From NCBI GenBank assembly GCA_964020155.1, contig OZ026547.1, positions 6,198,009 to 6,262,008 on the forward strand: a stretch of DNA of 64,000 nucleotides, given 5' to 3'. This DNA comes from Chondrilla cf. caribensis. Taxonomy: Eukaryota > Porifera > Demospongiae > Chondrillida > Chondrillidae. Below are positions 56,939 through 64,000 of the stretch, piece by piece (the stretch's first letter is position 1; every line of letters begins with the position of its first letter). Under the pieces are notes generated by a model. That model made no database searches. It saw only the letters and a program-made list of their open reading frames with translations, and was not told the DNA's origin. Made by a program: the position numbers and the translations under genes.

Positions 56939-59458
56939 AGAGACGCCTACAAAGGTGGAGAAGTATGCATTGTCCACAAATTTACACACGTCAGATTTCA
57001 AATTAAAGAAACAAATATAACTAACCATTAACTCGTAGCATTCAACTGCGAAACTCTACAATTCTGAGCTTATTCACAGTAATTAATTGGATCAGAATGT
57101 CTACCTTGTATGAAATATAGTTTTAATAAGTGTCTAATCAGAGAAAATCTACATAATTGAGGTCATCATTGTTGTATCTTGAAATGAAGTGTACATAATA
57201 GTAAGATCCATTGCATATCCCTTGGTGTGTGTGTGCATGTGTGTGTTCTGTGGTTGTGTGCAGTTGTGTGTGTGTTTGCATGGTTGAGAATGGAGTATCA
57301 TGGAATAGGTGTGACTTCAATACAGCTAGGACGGTTTTGTTTGAACTCTTGAAATCTTAGCTGTAATTAAACATATACATAAAGTTACATGTACATATGA
57401 GATTTGTATTAAACATCGACCATTTGTGTTTGTACCTGTGGACATACCAGCAAGCATAGCAAACATTGCATTGAATATTTTATCTCTACTGCTTAGTGCA
57501 CCGCCAGGAGGGGTATATGAATGATAGACTAAAATGAGATTTTTGAATAAGTCGCTAACACAATTACTCAATATAGAGAGATTATAAAATTCCTGAAATT
57601 ACAAAAACGACTACTTACAGTTACTGCATGGTAGAAGCTACCTTTACTAAGAATATTCTAACCTTTCTGTTTGATTTCCTATTTCACTACATCGTTCATA
57701 CTATTATGATACTAACTACACAGTTTTTTTTACCACCAGTAAACTTCAGTTGAGGTTCACTGTGGGTGAGACTCCTCAGGTTCAATTGGGACATCGGGGT
57801 CAAAGTACACTCAAACCTGGTTGACTTGTACACTGCAGTAATGTTTTATATATTTCGTTTCAAATGTCCTACTGTTCCTAATTTTGATGTTTTCATTACT
57901 TGATGTTGTTTTCATTATTGGATTATAAAATGCATATAATATATGGATATTGATTCTATAAGGGTATTTACTTTGTTTCAATATAATTATTATAAAGACA
58001 TTTTTTGTTAGACGCCTTTTGTGCTCAAAATATTTTTAAACCAAAACCACCCCTCGTTGCCATTGATGAGAGATGATGTCATTGAACTGTACTGAACTTT
58101 AACGCACATACGACTAATGCATACAAGTGTGGTACATACATGCAATTGAGGTATACATATATACAGACATCAACAAACATTTTGACAGTAATTGAAATAA
58201 TCAAAGCATGTATGAGGGAATCTATACGACAGAGGTGTGTACATCACCATAACACTCCAAACAGATATCATAGTGACAGGAATATATTATATTTCCGTCT
58301 GTGCCCGCGATGGATTATTATGAAAACTGAATAAATCAATAAGTCATAATCAGAGACAATAGTTGAATTACAATAATTTAACTTCACATTGGACATTGTA
58401 ATTGTATCACAATAAATATTTGTTAGTACGCCAACTTTCATTGACCATATTATGTTTGAATGAATTCACAGGTATAACTATGCTATACATGTAATCCGCC
58501 ATCTTGCAAATCCACCATCCGTCCTTTTTCTGCACACAAATTTCCACTATTTGCTTCAGTTATAGATAATCTACCTAACAATTTTCAGAGCTAATTAGCC
58601 ACAAAGCATTCCACAGTTAACCTGACAATAAAGCGGAAAAATTGCAATTACAGAGAGGAATTTGACAATAACGCCAGAAATACTTGCTCAGACCGTTTCT
58701 TGAAGAAGCTGGCCATACAAGAACAACAAGAACCTCCTCGACTTGACAGGGAACAAGGAGCTGTTGGAGACACTTGATCTACTAGGACAACAAGGAACTT
58801 CTGGACATCCAGGAGTACTAGGAGATGTCAAAGACACACAAGTGAGTGCACTTTACAGGATTCAGTTTAGCCTTACAAGTACAAATCCAGTAATGGGAAG
58901 ATATAGTTATTATTCAATAATATTATTAGTGGTACAACTATGCATGTATTGATAATAATATTATCTGGATAAGTATGACACACAATGGACAAAATAAGAA
59001 TGTCACACAAGTGACTGCACATGTTCATGATGTCTAATCTGCTTACGGGGTGCTAAAAACGATATATGACACCTAATATCCATCACAACAAAGGCAATAT
59101 GCCCATTATGCATTGCCTAGATTTAGAATTTTGTGTCAAAATTTGAGTGCAAACAGCTTCATTGAAAGTTATAAACCTATAAGCCATACCTAAGTCATTC
59201 CAGTACAAGGGGCAGTAGATCAATGAGTTAACATTAAATACTTGTTTCAGAGGGAAGAACATAACCTAAGAATGGAATGAGTCTTCGAATGATTCGAACA
59301 TTCAAATACGCCCCCATATTCAGCAGTCAGTTAGAGTGTGTCAAGTGAGCATGCACTTGCAACTCAAACAATTTAAACACCAATGCACACATGGAAGTAC
59401 AGTAACCATAACTTACAGCACACTCCAAGGATCATTAAGAATGTACATATGATATTAC

Positions 59459-59509
<51 letters not shown>

Positions 59510-59726
59510 GACACTCCAACCTCAACACCCTTCAATTAACTTGTTTACACCAAGACAGAATTACTAAGGCTTCCACATTCCCATTATCACTATAGTTATT
59601 CATTGAGCAGACCTAGAAATACACAATGAATATCATTAAAAGTGGCCTGGTTCTCAGTCTGCCTGTCGGCTGTGCTTACCACAAACTAGCATTGACAAAC
59701 TTCGAGTAGTGACTGAAGCTACAGTT
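56939..59726 (+). other. U10-U11 intergenic
   Basis: Conserved 3' flank, VPVDIP block (about 57413-57530), the segment homologous to 10197-10440 (about 58010-58290), a relict Gly-X-Y exon with intact donor (about 58752-58841), (CA)n (59459-59507), and a TATA-less promoter (TTCTCAGTCT at 59651-59660). Confidence 0.6.
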
Positions 59727-61778
59727 ATGGCTACAAGCATTCAGGTCCTTGTACAAGTGGCTATGTTTTGCTGTGTGATGACTACCAGTATGGGGGGTAT
59801 CACTGATTGGCAAAAGGCATTTTCACAACTTGAAAACAAAGTGATGGTACAACAAGAAGAAATCAACTCACTTCACCAGATAATAGAACAGTTGGAGAAG
59901 AGACTAGAACAACTCGAAGTGAAAGGTGAGTTTGTTGAGGTTCAGATACAACCTGCACTCCCTACTCTTCATGCCTGTCAGTCAGAACCACCCTTCATGG
60001 GTTTATTTCGTTGCAAAATGTCATCCCACATTGCTTAGTTGCAAGAAAATACACCATAATGGAGAATGGTGAATTCAATCGTTGTATCAATGGAGAAAAA
60101 TTCCAAGTATTTCTGAATTCACTATTGACACTATTCTACAGTTGGTTGTACAGTCATGAATCACTTGGTGTGGCCATTGATAAAGTAATCCAATTGCGAT
60201 GAAAACAGGTGGGGCTTGTTCCCCCACTGCAGAATTCCTTGGGTGCCATTTTCAGGTTGAGAAAGACCATCACTGAAAATATTACTTTCACCAAAGTCTT
60301 GGCGCGAAAATTGTACACAAATTTCTAATTCTCGTCATTTCTATAGCAGGCATTTTTTTCAGTGTATTATTATGCTAGGTGTGCACTATGTCAGAATACA
60401 TTAAAATACTGTAATAATATACTGGTGGGCGCCTAGTATAGTAGCCCCCAGGGCTAAAGGCTCACCCACATTAAATAAGATTCCATATCCATATCCATAT
60501 ATAATTGTCACATAATTGCAAATGTCTGAGAAAATTCACACAGCCCGGCTGCCCATTCAGATGTCCTCAATAATGAATTGATGAACCCTAATAATCAAAA
60601 TAATAATAATCAAAATAATAATAATCAAAATAATAATAATCAAAATCAAAAGTGTTTTTGAAAATCAATGAAAATTATAGCATAATTACAGTATAGTCTA
60701 TATTGAATACAGTATGTCCTAATCCATATATAATCATGCTGCTAATTTGGATTTTATAGGTTTATTGCTGTTAACAGAAAAACGTCCGGAAAGAACTAGA
60801 CGACAAGATAGTTGCATTTGTCCACCTGGACCACAAGGGGTTAGAGGAACACCGGGACTGAATGGGATAAATGGAACAAAGGGTGAAAAGGGAGACCCAG
60901 GAATACCAGGGCCACAGGGACTTAATGGAACGAAGGGTGGACGAGGAGAAACAGGACAATCAGGGACTGCTGGAATGAAAGGTGAACGAGGACTGGAAGG
61001 AAAGCAAGGACTACAGGGAGAGCAAGGTCCAAGAGGAAGCAAGGGGAAGAAAGGGGAAATAGGAGAGCAAGGAATACAAGGACCACAGGGACTTAATGGA
61101 ATGAAGGGGGAACGAGGAGAATCTGGACAGCCAGGAAGTGATGGACGGAAAGGTGAAGCAGGGCTGAAAGGAGACACAGGAAAGGCAGGAATTAATGGAA
61201 TAAAAGGTGATCGAGGAGAAACAGGACAACCAGGGAATGTTGGGCAGAAAGGTGAACCAGGACTGAAAGGAGAGAAAGGACTACAGGGAGAGCAAGGTCC
61301 AAAAGGATGCAAGGGGAAGAAAGGGAAAATAGGAGACAGGGGAGTGCCAGGACTTAATGGAACGAAGGGTGAACGAGGAGAAACAGGACAACCAGGAAGT
61401 GATGGACAGAAAGGTGAACCAGGACTGAAAGGAGACATAGGAGTGCCAGGACTTAATGGAACAAAAGGTGAACGAGGAGAAACAGGACAACCAGGGAATG
61501 TTGGACAGAAAGGTGAACCAGGAATGAAAGGAGACATAGGAGTGCCAGGACTTAATGGAACAAAAGGTGAACAAGGAGAAACAGGACAACCAGGGAATGC
61601 TGGACAGAAAGGTGAACCAGGAGTGACAGGGGAGCAAGGTCCAAAAGGAAACAAGGGAGAGCTTGGGGAAAGAGGACAGCCAGGAATACCAGGACCACAG
61701 GGATATAATGGAACAGATTGTGAAATAGGCAAACTAGCAGACGGCATAATATGTGATGAAGAAAAACCTGATGAGTAG
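59727..61778 (+). CDS. U11: coiled-coil / collagen-like protein, 399 aa
   Basis: Exons 59727-59925 and 60778-61778; intron 852 bp, the same length as in U8. The protein equals U8 except for GKA in place of GKP and a patch reading [15 protein letters not shown] (61389 onward) where U8 reads [15 protein letters not shown]. All motifs (R-x-R-R, SCIC, GCK, C-terminal CEIGKLADGIIC) are shared. It is a recent duplicate of U8, or a duplicated stretch in the assembly. Confidence 0.85.
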
Positions 61779-63454
61779 TAAACGTATGCATTTTCCACAA
61801 ATTTATGAAAATCAGATTTCAAATTAAAGATACAAATAATTATTATAACCATTAACTCATACCATTCAACTGTGAAACTCAATGATATTGAGGTTTTTCA
61901 CAGTAATTAATTGGATCTGAAAGTCTACATTGTGTGAAATATACTTTTAATAAGCATCTGATTAGAGGAAATCTACATAATTGAGGTCACCGTTGTATCT
62001 CGAAGAGAAGTGTTCCTAATTGAGAAGATCTATTGTATATCCCTTGGCACGTGTTTGTTGTGTGGTTGTGTGCTGTTGTGTGTGTGTTTGCGTGTGGAGT
62101 ATCATGGAAATAGTCTCTCTTTGATACAGCTAGGACAGGTTGTTTGAATTCTCAGCTGTAAAGGAACATAGACATGATGCTACATGTACATATGGGATTT
62201 GTATTAAACATCGACCACTTATGTTTGTACCTGTGGACATACCAGTAAGCATAGTAATCATTGCCTTGAATATATTACCTCTATTGCTTAGTACACAGCC
62301 AGGAGGGGTACACGAATCATAGACTAAAGCGAGATTAGTCCAAAAAGGCACAAACACAAGTATTCCCTTTTGAAGGACTATATAATTCACTGAAACTACA
62401 ATAATGACTACTTATGGTTACTACATGGTAGAAGCTACCTTTACACTAAGAATATTCTAACCTTTCTGTTTGATTTCCTATTTCACTACATTGTTCATAC
62501 TATTATGATACTAACTACACAGTTTTTTTTACCACCAGTAAACTTCAGTTGAGGTTCACTGTGGGTGAGACTCCTAGGGTGGGACGGGGACATCGGGGTC
62601 GAAGACCACTCAAACCTGGTTGACTTACACACCACAGTAATATGTATTATAGATGTCGGCTCAAATGTCCTACTGTAATAAATGTTGATGTTTTCATCAC
62701 TTGATGTTGTTTGATTATTGGATCATAATAAGATGCATACATAAGGATATTTACTTAGTTTCCATAATTATTATAAAGACACACTTTTGGACATCAAGGA
62801 GTACAAAAAACTTCTGGACAACCAGAAGTACTGGGAAATATTGAAGACACACGAATGAGTGCACGTTAGAGGATTCAGTCTAGCCTTACAAGTGCAAATT
62901 CAATAATGGGAAGATATAATTATAGTTTTTATTCAATTAGTGATGCAACTATGCATGTATTGATAATATTACATCGATGAGTACATACATTGGACGAAAT
63001 AAGAATGTCCTGCGAGTGCACATGTTCATGATGTCTAATCTGCTTTTCAGATGCTAACATCAATATATTACACTTAATATCCATCACAACAAAGGCAATA
63101 TGCCGATTATGCATTGCTGAGACTCGGAATTTTGGTTAAAATTTGAGCGCAAACAGCTTCATGGAAAGTTAAAAAACTATACAGTATGCCTAAGTCATTC
63201 GAGTGCAAGGGACAGTAGATCAATGAGTTAACATCAATTACTTGTTTCAGAGGGAAGAACAGAACCTAAGAATGGAATATGAGTCTTAGAATGTAAAAAA
63301 TACAAATAAGCCCCCACATTCTACAATGAGTTAGAGTGCGTCACGGGAGCATGCACTTGCAACTCAAGCAACTTAAACACCAATGCATACATGGAAGTAC
63401 AGTAACCATAACTTACAGCACACTCCAAGTATTATTAAGAATGCATGTATGATA

Positions 63455-63489
<35 letters not shown>

Positions 63490-63726
63490 GACACCCCAAA
63501 TTGGACATCCTTCAATCAACTTGTTTACACCAAGACAGAATTACTAAGGCTTCCACGATTCCTGTTATCATTATAGTTATTCATTGAGCAGACCTGGAAA
63601 TACACAATGAATATCATTAAAGGTGGCCCTGTTCTCAGATGACTATAAAGTCTGCCTGCTCTGTTGTGGTTACCACAAACTAGCCCTGAGAAACTTCAAA
63701 TATTGACTTGAGCTACAGTAACTGTT
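61779..63726 (+). other. U11-U12 intergenic
   Basis: Nearly identical to the U8-U9 interval as far as the (CA)n at 63456-63486; a few single-base changes (for example near 62757 and 62826). After the CA tract it departs from U9 more strongly (CCAAATTGGACATCC). Confidence 0.6.
63644..63650 (+). promoter_or_regulatory. TATA-like box of U12
   Basis: TATAAAG, 83 bases before the ATG; the extra bases come from a short AACTGTT insertion before the start. Confidence 0.55.
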
Positions 63727-64000
63727 ATGGCTCCAAGCATTCAGGTCTTTGTTCAAGTAGCTATTTTGTGCTGTGTGGTGACTACCAGTATGGGGGGTAT
63801 CACTGATTGGCAAAAGGCTTTTTCACAACTTGAAAACAAAGTGATGGTACAACAAGAAGAAATCAAGTCACTTCACCATATAATAGAACATTTGGAGAAG
63901 AGACTAGAACAACTTGAAGTGAAAGGTGAGTTTGTTGAGGTTCAATTACAACCTGCACTCCCTACTCTTCATGCCTGCTAGTCAGAACCACCCTTCATGG
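63727..64000 (+). CDS. U12: first exon of a coiled-coil / collagen-like gene (partial)
   Basis: Exon 1 at 63727-63925 with donor GTGAGT at 63926; exon 2 lies beyond the window. It encodes the signal peptide ([16 protein letters not shown]) and the coiled coil, with His in two positions ([11 protein letters not shown]) where most units have Gln. It occupies the place of U9 in the higher-order repeat. Confidence 0.83.

Overview
This window is eukaryotic DNA, most likely from an early-branching metazoan, with a demosponge as the best guess. The reasons are AT-rich sequence, GT-AG introns, many long (CA)n tracts, small non-autonomous DNA transposons, a NACHT-LRR (NLR) gene with a NACHT domain on one large exon, and Gly-X-Y collagen-like genes. 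The species assignment is inference; no species-specific marker was recognised.

Layout. (1) 120-9268: a plus-strand NLR-type gene, open at its 5' side. It has a probable Death-fold exon, one large NACHT exon with Walker A and Walker B motifs, and eight downstream LRR-like exons whose intron phases alternate strictly 1/0. (2) 10459-13151: a complete DNA transposon with 34-bp terminal inverted repeats (TIRs), a 4-bp ACAT target duplication and one intact 721-codon ORF of the DUF7869 type with a C-terminal zinc knuckle. It sits in an old copy of the array's intergenic DNA. (3) 13152-64000: a head-to-tail array of at least twelve plus-strand two-exon genes, called U1 to U12 here. Each exon 1 is 199 nt and encodes a signal peptide and a five-heptad coiled coil. 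A phase-1 intron follows. Exon 2 encodes a conserved R-x-R-R (furin-type) site, a C-x-C motif and an uninterrupted or nearly uninterrupted Gly-X-Y domain of about 55 to 145 triplets, rich in Asn-Gly-Thr sequons. The last gene runs off the window.

The array has a three-gene higher-order repeat of about 12.2-13.0 kb: U1 resembles U4, U2 resembles U5, U3 resembles U6 and U7, U8 resembles U11, and U9 resembles U12. Within it are a nonsense pseudogene (U3), a gene split by a foldback element (U9), a near-identical pair with a local conversion-like patch (U8/U11), a gene with internal 297-bp repeats (U7), and two promoter classes that differ by a 12-bp deletion removing a TATA-like box.

The paralogous units act as natural empty sites, so several insertions can be mapped to the base with their target duplications. 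The NLR beside a fast-changing secreted collagen-like family could suggest a defence or recognition locus, but nothing in the sequence proves this; a structural extracellular-matrix role is equally possible.
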